In this document: piece after piece, positions 32,884 through 42,773 of the stretch
Layout: the number at the start of each line of letters is the position of its first letter
Position numbering within the stretch: the first letter of the stretch is position 1
Assembly: GCF_042214795.1 (NCBI RefSeq)
Contig: NZ_CP090177.1
Span: forward strand, 1 to 64,000
Reading direction: 5' to 3'
Source: Arcobacter iocasae
GTDB lineage: Bacteria > Campylobacterota > Campylobacteria > Campylobacterales > Arcobacteraceae
DNA: 64,000 bases
The notes under the pieces: generated by a model
What the model saw: the letters and a program-made list of their open reading frames with translations, nothing else
What the model was told of the DNA's origin: nothing
Database searches by the model: none
Program-made: the position numbers and the translations under genes

Positions 32884-35181
32884 TTGAGATCAAGTTACAA
32901 AGTTAAATTTTTATTCTTCCACTTCCTATCTGTATTTATTTTAATAAGTACAATTTATATCTATGATTCAATAACTAATAAAGCAAATATTACTAATATC
33001 TCAAACAAAAACTTTGATATTATTTTTTCGGAAAAAGAAAGATACATTACTAACTTAATAAACTCAGATAAAATCATTTTAGATACTCTATCCAACAATC
33101 AAATTTTTCAAAACTATATTAATAATAATAAAGATATAAAAAATAGTGAGAACTTATTTTCAGCACTTATAAATACATTTCCCTCTGTTTTCCAATTAAG
33201 ATACATTGATTTAAATGGTAATGAAAAAATCAAAATCAAAAAAGAATTGTTTTCAAAAGATAAAGATATAACTATATCACCTAAAAATCAATTAGAAAAT
33301 ATTGCAAGTAATGATTACTTTAAAACTTTTATTAATTTAAATAATGGAGTTTTTGGTATTTCAAGTATAGATTTAAATATTGCCAATCAAAAAGCAACTA
33401 AACCCAAAATGGCCACAATACTAGTTGCTAAAACAGTTTTTGATAAAAATGACAATAAAAAAGGCTTTATTCTCGTAAATATTGTTATAGATGACCTTTT
33501 TAATTATTTAAAAAATGATGAATTTTTTAACATTTATTTAATTTCAAGTAAAGGCGATATAGTATTTCCAAATGAAAATAAGAATATGGGTATTTATTCT
33601 AAAAACTTCAAAGAACACTTATTAAATTCACACTTTAATGAAGAAGAGATTAAATCAATTCTAAATAATCAAGAATTTTCAAATGGAAAATACTTTTCAA
33701 AAAAAATAAAAAGTTTTAACAAAGGTGAGAATATAACACTTTTTTTTGAATCAAAATATAATACACTAAAAAAAGATTTAGATAAACAAAAATTACAACT
33801 CATCTATGTTCTTATTGCAATATCTATTTTAGCTCTGCCTCTTGTATTCTATTTTGCAAGTACTCCAGAAAGACTTGAGAAAAAAATAATCAAACAATTT
33901 ATAACAGATGATTTAACAAAACTGCCTAATTTAGAGCACTTATTAAATGATTTAAAAGAAAAAGAGTTCAAAGGTTGTCTAATAATATTACTGAATATAA
34001 CAAATGATAAAAATATTCAAAATATTTATGGATACAATGTTACAAAAGAATTATTAAAAAATTGTGCTAATTTTTTCTTAGATTATAAAGAAAAAGATAA
34101 AAGATTTTTAAAAATATATAAGATAAAACATAATGTTTTTGCTTTTAAATATTTATATAAAAATAGAGAGATATTAAATGAGTCATTAAATCAAATCCAA
34201 AATTTGCTAGAAAGTAAAGAATTTTTAATTCTAAATAAATATGAAATAACTATAGATACTACTATTGGTGTGAGTGGGATAGATATATTAAATAACAATA
34301 TAAATGAACTAAAAGAGGCTGAAATAGCATTAGATGAAGCACTACAACTAAATCATGATATATCTATTTATAATAGTTCCCATGTTGAAAATCTTGAAAA
34401 ACATAAAATAAATATTGAAAAAATAAAAGTAATAAAAGATGCTATTTTAAACAATAATGTGCTTATAGCTTATCAACCTATTTTTAATAATTTTCAAGGA
34501 AAAGTTGAAAAATATGAAGCTCTTGTAAGACTAAAATATAAGGATAGAATATTTTATCCTGATGAGTTTTTACAAATCTCAAAAAAAATAAAAAAATATA
34601 AAACTTTAACAAAAATAATTATAGAAAAAACATTTAAATTTTTTGAAGACAAAGATTTTGAATTTTCTATTAATCTAAGTATGGAAGATATTCTTGATGA
34701 TGAAATAAGAGAGTACCTTTTTAAAGAAATTGTTAGATATAACTTCCAAAATAGACTTGTAATTGAACTTGTTGAAACAGAAGCTATAAATAATTATGAG
34801 GCATTTACTAGTTTTATAAAAGAGATAAAAAAATTAAATTGTAAAATTGCCATAGATGATTTTGGTAGTGGATATTCAAACTATGATTATATAATTAAGC
34901 TTTCTGATTACATAGACTACTTAAAAATCGATGGATCACTAATTACAGATATTGATACAAATAAAAAGACTCAGCTTCTTGTTGGTACCTTAAAATTCTT
35001 ATGTGATAGTTTAAAAATAAAAACAATTGCAGAGTATGTGGAAAATAAAGAGATTTTTGAATTTATAAAAGCAATGGATATTTCTTATTCTCAAGGATAT
35101 TATATAGGTAAACCAGAATTTGAACTAAGTGAAAATGAGTGGATTAAAAATGAAAAGAAAAAGAACTTAGCCTACTTCTAA
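32884..35181 (+). CDS. Membrane-bound c-di-GMP phosphodiesterase (sensor + degenerate GGDEF + EAL)
   Basis: 765 residues starting at TTG 32884. Two membrane helices (about 9-29 and 302-325) enclose a Cache-like periplasmic sensor. A GGDEF-like domain follows, but its active loop is KIKHNVFAF instead of GGDEF, so it is likely inactive or GTP-binding only. The C-terminal EAL domain has YEALVRL, SINLSMEDI, IELVETEA, IAIDDFGSGYSN, LKIDGS, AEYVEN and SQGYYIGKP, i.e. all usual catalytic residues. It should hydrolyse c-di-GMP in response to an outside signal. Its 3' end overlaps by 15 bp with a convergent diguanylate cyclase gene. Confidence 0.85.
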   Translation: MRSSYKVKFLFFHFLSVFILISTIYIYDSITNKANITNISNKNFDIIFSEKERYITNLINSDKIILDTLSNNQIFQNYINNNKDIKNSENLFSALINTFPSVFQLRYIDLNGNEKIKIKKELFSKDKDITISPKNQLENIASNDYFKTFINLNNGVFGISSIDLNIANQKATKPKMATILVAKTVFDKNDNKKGFILVNIVIDDLFNYLKNDEFFNIYLISSKGDIVFPNENKNMGIYSKNFKEHLLNSHFNEEEIKSILNNQEFSNGKYFSKKIKSFNKGENITLFFESKYNTLKKDLDKQKLQLIYVLIAISILALPLVFYFASTPERLEKKIIKQFITDDLTKLPNLEHLLNDLKEKEFKGCLIILLNITNDKNIQNIYGYNVTKELLKNCANFFLDYKEKDKRFLKIYKIKHNVFAFKYLYKNREILNESLNQIQNLLESKEFLILNKYEITIDTTIGVSGIDILNNNINELKEAEIALDEALQLNHDISIYNSSHVENLEKHKINIEKIKVIKDAILNNNVLIAYQPIFNNFQGKVEKYEALVRLKYKDRIFYPDEFLQISKKIKKYKTLTKIIIEKTFKFFEDKDFEFSINLSMEDILDDEIREYLFKEIVRYNFQNRLVIELVETEAINNYEAFTSFIKEIKKLNCKIAIDDFGSGYSNYDYIIKLSDYIDYLKIDGSLITDIDTNKKTQLLVGTLKFLCDSLKIKTIAEYVENKEIFEFIKAMDISYSQGYYIGKPEFELSENEWIKNEKKKNLAYF

Positions 35182-36009
35182 TCTATCTCTTCCATTTAAT
35201 TTTGCTTCATATACTTTTTCATCAGCCATTTTTATAAACTCATCTAGAGAGTTTGTCTTATTATAAAAAGAGACTCCCATAGAAACAGTTATGGATATCT
35301 CTTTTAAAGGGTGAAATATCATTTGAGACTTTATGTCTTCCCTTAAAATATTAAGTTTTTTTATTAATTCATCTTTTTTTTCAAAACACAAAATTATAAA
35401 CTCTTCTCCTCCATATCTATAAGCTTCACCATTTAGACCATAAGCATGAGATTGAATCTTATTTGCTAAGTATTTTAGAACCCTATCCCCTGTATCGTGT
35501 CCAAAGTTATCATTTATACCTTTAAACCTATCAGCATCAATAAATACAGCACAAAGTAAAGAAGAGTGTTTTTGTTTGGCAAAAAGCTCTAAATCGGCTT
35601 CCATCTTTCTTCTATTATATAAAGAAGTTAAAGCATCTTTATTCATCATATCTTTTAGAAGTTCTTTTTCTCTTAAAAGTTCTTCTATTAAATTATCTTT
35701 AAAATTCTCAGTTGTATTTATGTTCTTTTGTTCTAATATTTTTCCCAATTTAAATTCAAACTTATTTAGCTTTGAATTATAGTCTACTTCTTTACACTCA
35801 ATTTTAATAGATGGCTTTTCTTCACCTAAACCATTTGTTAAAATCAGACTATTTACTTTTTTAATATCATATCTTATTTTATCCTCTACAATTTTTATAT
35901 CTAAAAGTTCGCTTCTCCAATATTTATTAATATCTTTGGATAAAACCCTTAATTTCATATTCAAAATATCTTCAAATATCTCTTTTCCAATAGAAATTGT
36001 AATTGTCAC
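35167..36009 (-). CDS. Diguanylate cyclase (GGDEF domain, GGEEF)
   Basis: 280 residues. About 110 N-terminal residues form an unrecognised, partly beta-rich region that could be a sensor or dimerisation domain. The GGDEF domain (about 120-280) starts with DALTSLYNRRKMEADL, has FIDADRFKGINDNFGHDTGD and the active loop YRYGGEEFI, and ends with YEAKLNGRDRL. It should make c-di-GMP from two GTP. No membrane helix is present. It converges on, and overlaps, the EAL protein gene, so synthesis and breakdown genes face each other. Confidence 0.86.
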   Translation of the reverse strand: MTITISIGKEIFEDILNMKLRVLSKDINKYWRSELLDIKIVEDKIRYDIKKVNSLILTNGLGEEKPSIKIECKEVDYNSKLNKFEFKLGKILEQKNINTTENFKDNLIEELLREKELLKDMMNKDALTSLYNRRKMEADLELFAKQKHSSLLCAVFIDADRFKGINDNFGHDTGDRVLKYLANKIQSHAYGLNGEAYRYGGEEFIILCFEKKDELIKKLNILREDIKSQMIFHPLKEISITVSMGVSFYNKTNSLDEFIKMADEKVYEAKLNGRDRLEVG

Positions 36010-36130
36010 TTACTTTTAGCCTTTAAAACTTTTTTTAACATGATATAGTATTACAATTTATAAAGACATAAACATCAATTTAAAATTCATTATGATAAAA
36101 TCACAAAATTTAATAAACATTAGGATTATT

Positions 36131-37438
36131 ATGAAAAAAATTTACTTACTATTATATATACTTACTATTTCTTTTCTTTTTTTAGGCTGTTCTTCAAAAC
36201 AATTAGATACAGAAGTAAATGATTTAATAATTTATAAACAAGCCCCAATAGAATACACCTCTTCTATTCCAAAATTAAATAAAAATATCCAAGATGAATT
36301 AAACAAAGAGTTTAATGAAAGATATTTTACCCCTTGGCATAAAGAAAAATTTGAAGCAAGTTTGAAAGATGTAACTTGGCAATTTAGCTATAAAAATAAA
36401 AAAGTTTATGGAGATAATAATAGATTAATCAAAAAAGAGTGGTTTGATGAACAAATAGATAACTCAAATTTTGAACAATATAATACCTTTTTAAAAAAAG
36501 CAATTACTGTAAAAAATTCAAACCTAAGACTTTTTCCAAGTAATAGTAAAATCTTTTATAACCCCTCTATTGCAGGGGAAGGTTTTCCCTTTGATTATAA
36601 TCAAAACTCTGGTATAAAAATTAACTCACCAATTTTAATCTCTCACTTATCTAAAGATAGAGCTTGGGCTTATGTTTTATCTTCTTTTGCAAAAGGTTGG
36701 ATAAAAGTAACAGATATAGCTTATATGAATGATGAACTAATAAAGTTTTTTGAAAATGAAAACTACTATATTGCGATAAAAGATAATTTTCCCATATATA
36801 AAAAAGGTGTCTTCGTAGAATATATAAAATTAGGAACACTATTTCCTGTAAAAAATAATAAAGCAATTACAATTGGAAGATATGGAGATAATGAAGGATT
36901 TAGTAGAGTAATAGAGATTCCAAATGTCTATATTGCAAAAAAACCAATTGAATTTAATAGTGAAAATATTACAAATATCATGAATCAATTGATTGCAGAA
37001 CCTTATGGTTGGGGTGAAATTCTAAACCACAGAGATTGTTCTGCTTTGACAAAAGATTACTTTACTCCCTTTGGAATAAACTTAAAAAGAAACTCTTATG
37101 GTCAAACTTTAGATTATAAATATTATGATGTAAAAAAGCTCTCAAATGAAAAGAAAAAAGAGTTTATTATAAAAAATGGAATTCCTTTTTTAACTTTAGC
37201 ATATCTAAAAGGTCATATTATGCTTTATATTGGTGAAAAAAATGGTGAGCCTCTATTTTTTCATAATGTTTGGGGTGTAAAAACAAAAAGCTTTTTTGGC
37301 AAAGAAGGTAGAAAGATTGTAGGAAAAGCAGTAATTACCTCACTAAATATGGGTGAAGAAGTAAATAACTTCGATGAGAAAAAAAGTTTAACTTCAAGAG
37401 TACTTGGAATTGTAAATGTTACTCAAAAAAAAGAGTAA
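36131..37438 (+). CDS. Lipoprotein with SH3-like and NlpC/P60 (C40) peptidase domains
   Basis: The start ATG 36131 is chosen since it opens a lipoprotein signal (MKKIYLLLYILTISFLFLGC, Cys20) and has AGGATT upstream; the frame itself is open from 36092. The 435-residue product has a helical N-terminal region, SH3-like segments with AWAYVLSSFAKGWIKVTDIAYM, and a C-terminal NlpC/P60 domain with Cys in HRDCSALTKDY and His in LKGHIMLYIG. Such enzymes cut peptidoglycan peptide stems. As a lipoprotein it probably works from the outer or inner membrane. It stands alone between oppositely oriented genes. Confidence 0.83.
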   Translation: MKKIYLLLYILTISFLFLGCSSKQLDTEVNDLIIYKQAPIEYTSSIPKLNKNIQDELNKEFNERYFTPWHKEKFEASLKDVTWQFSYKNKKVYGDNNRLIKKEWFDEQIDNSNFEQYNTFLKKAITVKNSNLRLFPSNSKIFYNPSIAGEGFPFDYNQNSGIKINSPILISHLSKDRAWAYVLSSFAKGWIKVTDIAYMNDELIKFFENENYYIAIKDNFPIYKKGVFVEYIKLGTLFPVKNNKAITIGRYGDNEGFSRVIEIPNVYIAKKPIEFNSENITNIMNQLIAEPYGWGEILNHRDCSALTKDYFTPFGINLKRNSYGQTLDYKYYDVKKLSNEKKKEFIIKNGIPFLTLAYLKGHIMLYIGEKNGEPLFFHNVWGVKTKSFFGKEGRKIVGKAVITSLNMGEEVNNFDEKKSLTSRVLGIVNVTQKKE

Positions 37439-37442
37439 CCTT

Positions 37443-40400
37443 TTACAGTTTTCTTAAATAAATAATTCTATATAACATAGGTACATAATATAGATTTAGA
37501 ACTGTTGCCCATAATACTCCAAAACCTAAAGACACAGCCATTGGTTGTAAAATAAGAGCTTGTCCAGAAGCAAAAAACATCAAAGTAAACAGACCTAAAA
37601 TAGTTGTAATAGATGTTAGTAAAATAGGTCTTAATCTTAGAAGCGCAAACTCTAAAAGCTCATCAAGTGATTTTGCTTTTTTAATAAAATCCATCATAAT
37701 AATTCCATCATTAACAATAACCCCAGCTAGTCCAACCATACCAATTAAACTAGCCATTGTAATATTTAAACCAAGAATAAAATGTCCAACAAAAACACCT
37801 AAAATAGATAAAGGAATAGTAGAAAGTATAATCAGTGATTTAATCATAGAATCAAACATCCAAACAAGAGCAATAAAGATAAGTACAATTGCAATTAAGG
37901 CTGCTTCTCCCATCTCTTTTTGTACTTTTTTATTCTCTTTTTGCTCACCTTTTATATCAATACTAACTTTTGATTTATATTTATCTAAAATTGGATTTAA
38001 CTTTTCAAAAACTTCTGCTGAAGTCATTTTCCCACTTATAGAACCAGTCACAGATACTATTCTTTGACCATTTTCTTTAAAAATTTGAGAATAGGCATTT
38101 TTTCTAACAATATCAACTACATCTTTTAAAAATACTTTTTCATTAGTATTAGGCACAATTATCTCAAAATCATTTAAACTTTTTAAATAATCTTTATTTT
38201 TACTTTGAAAAACAACATCAACTATACCTTTTTTATCAAACATCTTTGAATATGTACCTTTAAAATAAAAAGGTCTAATTGATGAGACAATATAGTTTTC
38301 ACTTATTCCTAAATCTTGACCATAAGCATTAACTTTAAACTTTAATTCAACATTTCCCATCATAAAATCATCAGCTACATTTGATACACCATCTATATTA
38401 TTTAAAGCTTTTTTGATATTTGTAACAGCGCCACTTACCTCTTTTTCATTACCACTAATTGATAATTCTAAATCATTTTTAACTATTCCAGCTTTTGGTG
38501 TAAATACTTTAAGGTCTTCAAATTCTCCAGATTTTATTTCTGGTTCTAAAAGTTTTTGCAACTCTTTTTCTATTGTTTGCGATGATTTCTCTCTTATCAT
38601 ATTTGTATCATCATATTTAGGAGAAAGATAAGGATTTATATATTTATCAAAGAAATTTTGAGGTGCTCTTTCATTTAAATTAACAAATATTTGGAAATAG
38701 AATTCTTCAGTTTCGGGTTGATTTTTACCATCAAGTTTTAAACCAATAACTGAAGAGACTGATTGTAAATTATTAGCAAAATCATAATTCTTTAAAATTT
38801 TATTCTCAATTTTTTTTACAATGGCTTCTGTTTGTTCTATTTTTTTACCAACACCAACTGATCCACTTATATATACTTGTGTTGTATCAAAATCTGATAA
38901 AAATTTAAATTTTGAGCTCATCATAATAAAAATTGTTAAACTAACAATTGTTAAAACCATAATGATAAGAGATGTATATTTTTTCTTTAACAAAAAGCTT
39001 AAAATCTTTTTGTATAATTTTTTATTCCAAGCCCATATTTTATCTGCTTTTTGCTCCTCTTTGTTTACTCTTAAGATTTGTTTTGCATGTAAAGGCAAAA
39101 AGAAAAAAGCTTCAAGAAGAGAAGAGATAAGAAGTATAGTAATCATGATAGGAAGTATTTTCATAAACTTTCCAATTTCACCAGTCATAAGTAAAATTGG
39201 CAAAAAGGCAAATATTGTTGTTGCAGTTGCAGTTAAAACAGCTGGATAAACTTCAACAGAACCATCAATAGCAGCTTGGAACCTATCCTTTCCCATTTCC
39301 ATATGTCTATATATGTTTTCCCCTACAACTATAGCTTCATCTACAAGCATTCCTAAGGCAATCAAAGCTCCCAACAATGAAAGCATATTTAAACTATATC
39401 CCATAGCTTCAGCACTAATAAGTCCTATCATAAATGAAGTTGGAATCCCAATAGCTATTACTATTGCAATTCTTGCATTTATGAAGAAAAACAAGGCTAA
39501 GAAAAGTAAGCACAATCCAAAAAAGATATTAGAGAAAACAGTATTTAATCTATTTTTTATCCAAACAGAAGTATCAGTATGTGTTGCAAAATTAAGTTCT
39601 GGATATATTTTTTTATACTCTTTTAGTTTCTCTTTTATTTGACGAACCAGTTCAACTGCATCGCCAGTTTCTCCCTTGTTTATACCAATAGAAACATCTC
39701 TACTACCATTAAAGTGTGAGATAGTATTAACATCTGCTAATTCATATTTGATTTTTGCAATATCTTTTAAATAAACTTTTTGATTTGATATTTTCAAAAT
39801 CGTATTTTTGATATTATTTATATCTTTTTCACCATTAAAAGTACTCAAATAATAGTGTCTTGAAGTATCTTTTATAATACCTGCTGGAAAAATAGAACTT
39901 AGGTTTTCAACTGCTGTTAGTACTTCTTGTAAATTGAGTCCATAAGCTAAAATTTTCTTTTCATCAAATTCTACAAGTAACTCTTTATCACTATCTCCCC
40001 AAATAGATATATCACTTAAATCACCCATTTTTGAAAATGTTGATTTTAAATCTTTTGCTATTTCTAAAAGTTGGGGTTTAGTTTTTTCTCCATAAACTAC
40101 AACTGTAATAAGAGGTATTGCATTAATTTTTTCTTTTACTGTTGGTTCATCCATGTCTGTTGGAAAGTTTGTTTTTACTTTTGTAATAATATCTTTAATA
40201 TCACCTATTACATTTTGGGCTTTAAAACCTTTTTTTAGTTTAACAGTAATTGAAAAATTTCCATTTTTTATTGTAGAAGTAACATCAGCAGCTTCTTTTA
40301 CAGATGACAGTTCATCTTCTATATCTTCAACAGCCATTTTATCAAGTAAGTCTGAACTAGCTCCTGGATAAGAACCATTTATAACAACAGCATCAAGAGC

Positions 40401-40526
40401 AGATGGAGGAAATATCTCTTTTGGTATATTATTATATGCAAAAACTGATAAAATCAGTAAAAATAATAAAAGCAGATGATTTAACATCGGCTTTCTAAGA
40501 CCAAACTCTATTATATATTTAATCAC
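37443..40526 (-). CDS. RND-family efflux transporter permease (AcrB-like)
   Basis: 1027 residues, normal for hydrophobe/amphiphile efflux RND pumps. Twelve membrane helices and two large periplasmic loops are evident. Marks include the N-terminal PKEIFPPSALDAVVINGSYPGAS, LGALIALGMLVDEAIVVGENIYRHME in helix 4 with an acidic residue, and MASLIGMVGLAGVIVNDGIIMMDFI in the second half. The first codons overlap the ftsL stop by 4 bp. No membrane-fusion protein or outer-membrane channel gene is adjacent, so those partners must be encoded elsewhere, or the protein moves lipids or other envelope material. Confidence 0.88.
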   Translation of the reverse strand: MIKYIIEFGLRKPMLNHLLLLFLLILSVFAYNNIPKEIFPPSALDAVVINGSYPGASSDLLDKMAVEDIEDELSSVKEAADVTSTIKNGNFSITVKLKKGFKAQNVIGDIKDIITKVKTNFPTDMDEPTVKEKINAIPLITVVVYGEKTKPQLLEIAKDLKSTFSKMGDLSDISIWGDSDKELLVEFDEKKILAYGLNLQEVLTAVENLSSIFPAGIIKDTSRHYYLSTFNGEKDINNIKNTILKISNQKVYLKDIAKIKYELADVNTISHFNGSRDVSIGINKGETGDAVELVRQIKEKLKEYKKIYPELNFATHTDTSVWIKNRLNTVFSNIFFGLCLLFLALFFFINARIAIVIAIGIPTSFMIGLISAEAMGYSLNMLSLLGALIALGMLVDEAIVVGENIYRHMEMGKDRFQAAIDGSVEVYPAVLTATATTIFAFLPILLMTGEIGKFMKILPIMITILLISSLLEAFFFLPLHAKQILRVNKEEQKADKIWAWNKKLYKKILSFLLKKKYTSLIIMVLTIVSLTIFIMMSSKFKFLSDFDTTQVYISGSVGVGKKIEQTEAIVKKIENKILKNYDFANNLQSVSSVIGLKLDGKNQPETEEFYFQIFVNLNERAPQNFFDKYINPYLSPKYDDTNMIREKSSQTIEKELQKLLEPEIKSGEFEDLKVFTPKAGIVKNDLELSISGNEKEVSGAVTNIKKALNNIDGVSNVADDFMMGNVELKFKVNAYGQDLGISENYIVSSIRPFYFKGTYSKMFDKKGIVDVVFQSKNKDYLKSLNDFEIIVPNTNEKVFLKDVVDIVRKNAYSQIFKENGQRIVSVTGSISGKMTSAEVFEKLNPILDKYKSKVSIDIKGEQKENKKVQKEMGEAALIAIVLIFIALVWMFDSMIKSLIILSTIPLSILGVFVGHFILGLNITMASLIGMVGLAGVIVNDGIIMMDFIKKAKSLDELLEFALLRLRPILLTSITTILGLFTLMFFASGQALILQPMAVSLGFGVLWATVLNLYYVPMLYRIIYLRKL

Positions 40527-40777
40527 TTGTTATTATCCAAAGTATTTATTAAAAGTGAATCTATAATTTGATTTTTAAATTTCATATCTTCTAATTGTTG
40601 TTGTAAAAATCTATTTTCTTCTTTTAAAGAGATATAATTGGCATATAATTTATTAATATCTTTACTAACATAATAAATATTATTTGCTAAATATATTTTT
40701 GGAAAACATAAAATCAATGATACTGCTAGTACAGACAGAACTATTAACAATGAATTTTTTGCATTTAATCTAATCAA
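40523..40777 (-). CDS. ftsL: FtsL-like small division protein
   Basis: 84 residues: a short basic N-terminus, one membrane helix (LLIVLSVLAVSLILCF), then a coiled-coil-like region (DINKLYANYISLKEENRFLQQQLEDMKFK). Size, bitopic layout and position directly after rsmH, with 8 bp overlap, match FtsL, which joins FtsB and FtsQ in the divisome. FtsL sequences vary widely, so context carries much of this call. It is coupled to the RND gene downstream. Confidence 0.72.
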   Translation of the reverse strand: MIRLNAKNSLLIVLSVLAVSLILCFPKIYLANNIYYVSKDINKLYANYISLKEENRFLQQQLEDMKFKNQIIDSLLINTLDNNK

Positions 40778-41672
40778 ATTTAAAAACCCTCAATTTTGAA
40801 CTTCTACTTCTTGGATTTACTTTTATCTCTTCATTTGTTGGAATAATAGGTTTTTTAGTAATAACTTTCCCTAAAGCATTATCATTTCCACAAGTACAAC
40901 GCATAACATCACTTGGGCAAATACAATTTTTGCTCCACTTTTTAAAGTAGTTTTTTACAATTCTATCTTCTAAAGAGTGAAAAGAGATAATTGCTACCAA
41001 ACAATTCTTTGGTTTTATCTCTTCTATTGAGTCAAAAAGTCTTTCTAAAACACCCAATTCATCGTTTACTTCTATTCTAATACCTTGAAAAGGAAGAGTT
41101 GCTGGATGAAGTTTACCTTTATGCATATTTTTTGCTATAAAAGTAGATAGCTCTTTTGCACTAGAAAATGGTCTATTATTTACGATTATTGAAGCTACTT
41201 TTTTATACTCTTTTACTTCTCCACACTCTTTAAAAACTCGCTCTAACTCACTTTGCGAGTAAGTGTTTACCACAGCAGATGCATCTAAAGATTGTTCTTG
41301 ATTCATCCTCATATCTAAAGATTCACTATCAAAACCAAAGCCTCTATCTTCTTTATCTAATTGTAAAGATGAAACTCCAATATCTGCTAATATCCCTCTA
41401 ATATCATACTCTTTAAAACTATTTAAAACAGTTTCAAAGTTTCCTTTATTAAAAGTTACTCTATTTAAAAATGGCTCTAATCTCTTTTTAGAAAACTCTA
41501 AAGCTTCATTATCTTGATCATTACATATTAACTTAACATTAGAGTTTTGTTTTAATAAACCTTCTGAATGTCCAGCATATCCTAAAGTACAATCTATTAT
41601 ATACCCAGAATCAATATTTTCGAAGACTCCTAGTGTCTCTTTATACAATACTGGGATATGTGGGATATTCAT
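40770..41672 (-). CDS. rsmH: 16S rRNA (cytosine(1402)-N(4))-methyltransferase
   Basis: 300 residues. The SAM-binding motif region IDCTLGYAGHSEGLL, the GILADIGVSSLQLD block, the DMRMNQ segment and the C-terminal ISFHSLEDRIVKNYFK and NPRSRSSKLRVFK are all hallmarks of RsmH (MraW). It methylates C1402 of 16S rRNA at the decoding centre. It is first in a minus-strand unit rsmH-ftsL-RND. In most bacteria rsmH also precedes ftsL. Confidence 0.95.
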   Translation of the reverse strand: MNIPHIPVLYKETLGVFENIDSGYIIDCTLGYAGHSEGLLKQNSNVKLICNDQDNEALEFSKKRLEPFLNRVTFNKGNFETVLNSFKEYDIRGILADIGVSSLQLDKEDRGFGFDSESLDMRMNQEQSLDASAVVNTYSQSELERVFKECGEVKEYKKVASIIVNNRPFSSAKELSTFIAKNMHKGKLHPATLPFQGIRIEVNDELGVLERLFDSIEEIKPKNCLVAIISFHSLEDRIVKNYFKKWSKNCICPSDVMRCTCGNDNALGKVITKKPIIPTNEEIKVNPRSRSSKLRVFKFD

Positions 41673-41732
41673 TAAAAGGGTCCTTATAATTTTTTATATA
41701 TAATATCCAAAATAATATTTAAGGCATTTAAA

Positions 41733-42314
41733 ATGATCGATCAAAATCATGTAGACCAACTAAGTAAACTATCGTTGACACTTTTTAGAAAAAACTTTTT
41801 TGGAATATATCACGGTTCTATTTCTACAAAATTAGATCATAGTACATTTATGATAAACACATCAGATGCAATTTTTGATGAAATGAACGAAAAATCATTT
41901 TGTGAATTAAGCATGACCAGTCAAGATTATAGATGGAAACTAGCAAGTATAGAAGCTCATATACATGCAACTATATACAACAATATACATGAAGCTAAAT
42001 ATATTGCCTTTGGGGTTCCTATTTATACAACTGCATATACTTTTGAGCATGATGAAATTATATTAGATGATTTTTTTGGAAAAACATCTTTTGAAAAAAT
42101 AAAAATATTTGACCCAGGAGATTTTTCAACTTGGTATGATAGAAATGCTTTAGAAATAACAAAATATCTAAAAGAGACAAATAATCATGTCATGGTTATA
42201 AAAGGAATTGGTGCTTATGTATATGATAGAGACATCAATGAGCTAGTAAAAAAAGTTGCAATTCTAGAAAATAGTTGTAGATTATTGAGCATAAAATCTA
42301 GTTTTAGAGCTTGA
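41733..42314 (+). CDS. Class II aldolase/adducin-family protein
   Basis: 193 residues with the class II aldolase fold. HGSISTKLDHSTFMINTSDA and the metal-binding pair in EAHIHATIYNN (HxH) are clear, as is a late IKGIGAYVYDRD block in which the usual third His (HGxxxxG) is replaced by Gly. It could act on a sugar phosphate, but the altered metal site means the activity is uncertain. It is transcribed alone, divergent from rsmH. Relatives occur as conserved hypotheticals in Campylobacterota. Confidence 0.75.
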   Translation: MIDQNHVDQLSKLSLTLFRKNFFGIYHGSISTKLDHSTFMINTSDAIFDEMNEKSFCELSMTSQDYRWKLASIEAHIHATIYNNIHEAKYIAFGVPIYTTAYTFEHDEIILDDFFGKTSFEKIKIFDPGDFSTWYDRNALEITKYLKETNNHVMVIKGIGAYVYDRDINELVKKVAILENSCRLLSIKSSFRA

Positions 42315-42391
42315 AAAGTCATTTTTTTGCAAATAAACCTCTATTTAGGGGAAAATGAGCAATACTTTTAGCTATTTTAAAGTTTAAATAG

Positions 42392-42397
42392 TATAAA
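42392..42397 (+). promoter_or_regulatory. Probable -10 box of the HU gene
   Basis: TATAAA, 39 bp before ATG 42436, in A/T-rich DNA; AAGGAG is the ribosome site. Confidence 0.4.
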
Positions 42398-42435
42398 GTT
42401 TTGGTAACTTTAAATCTTAAACAAGGAGTTCTTCA

Positions 42436-42711
42436 ATGAACAAAGCTGAATTTATCGACGCAGTAGCAGCAAAAGCTGGATTATCTAAAAAAGACGCAAA
42501 ATGTGCAGTTGATTCTGTATTAGAAACTATTACTGAGACTTTAGTAAAAAAAGAAACTGTAAGTTTCATCGGATTCGGAACATTCTCTACAGCTGCTAGA
42601 GCTGCTAGAACTGCAAAAGTGCCTGGTACAGATAGAACTGTTGATGTTAAAGCTACTACTGTAGCTAAATTTAAAGTTGGTAAAGCTTTAAAAGAGGCTG
42701 TTGCTAAATAA
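42436..42711 (+). CDS. hup: HU-family DNA-binding protein
   Basis: 91 residues, exactly HU-sized. MNKAEFIDAVAAKAGLSKKDAKCAVDSVLETI forms the helical dimer part, FIGFGTFSTAARAAR the start of the DNA-binding arm, and VAKFKVGKALKEAV the end. HU dimers bend and compact DNA. The arm has PGTDRTVDV at its tip, with the intercalating Pro. Strong ribosome site, high codon regularity and a perfect terminator fit a highly expressed gene. Confidence 0.95.
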   Translation: MNKAEFIDAVAAKAGLSKKDAKCAVDSVLETITETLVKKETVSFIGFGTFSTAARAARTAKVPGTDRTVDVKATTVAKFKVGKALKEAVAK

Positions 42712-42737
42712 TTTTTTAAATTATTGAATTACAGATT

Positions 42738-42771
42738 AAAAGGTAGGTTATTTTTAACCTACCTTTTTTTT
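42738..42771 (+). terminator. Terminator of the HU gene
   Basis: AAAAGGTAGGTTA (42738-42750), loop TTTT, TAACCTACCTTTT (42755-42767), with the T-run continuing to 42771. A near-copy of this stem follows icd. Confidence 0.9.
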
Positions 42772-42773
42772 AT

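Noticed and set aside
38821..39249. 142-codon plus-strand frame opposite the RND transporter gene
   Set aside because: Low-complexity, antisense to conserved membrane helices of the pump; no ribosome site or family.
41735..41744. TGATCGATCA palindrome at the start of the class II aldolase-like gene
   Set aside because: Ten bases inside coding sequence; expected by chance in a 64-kb window, and no second site is nearby.
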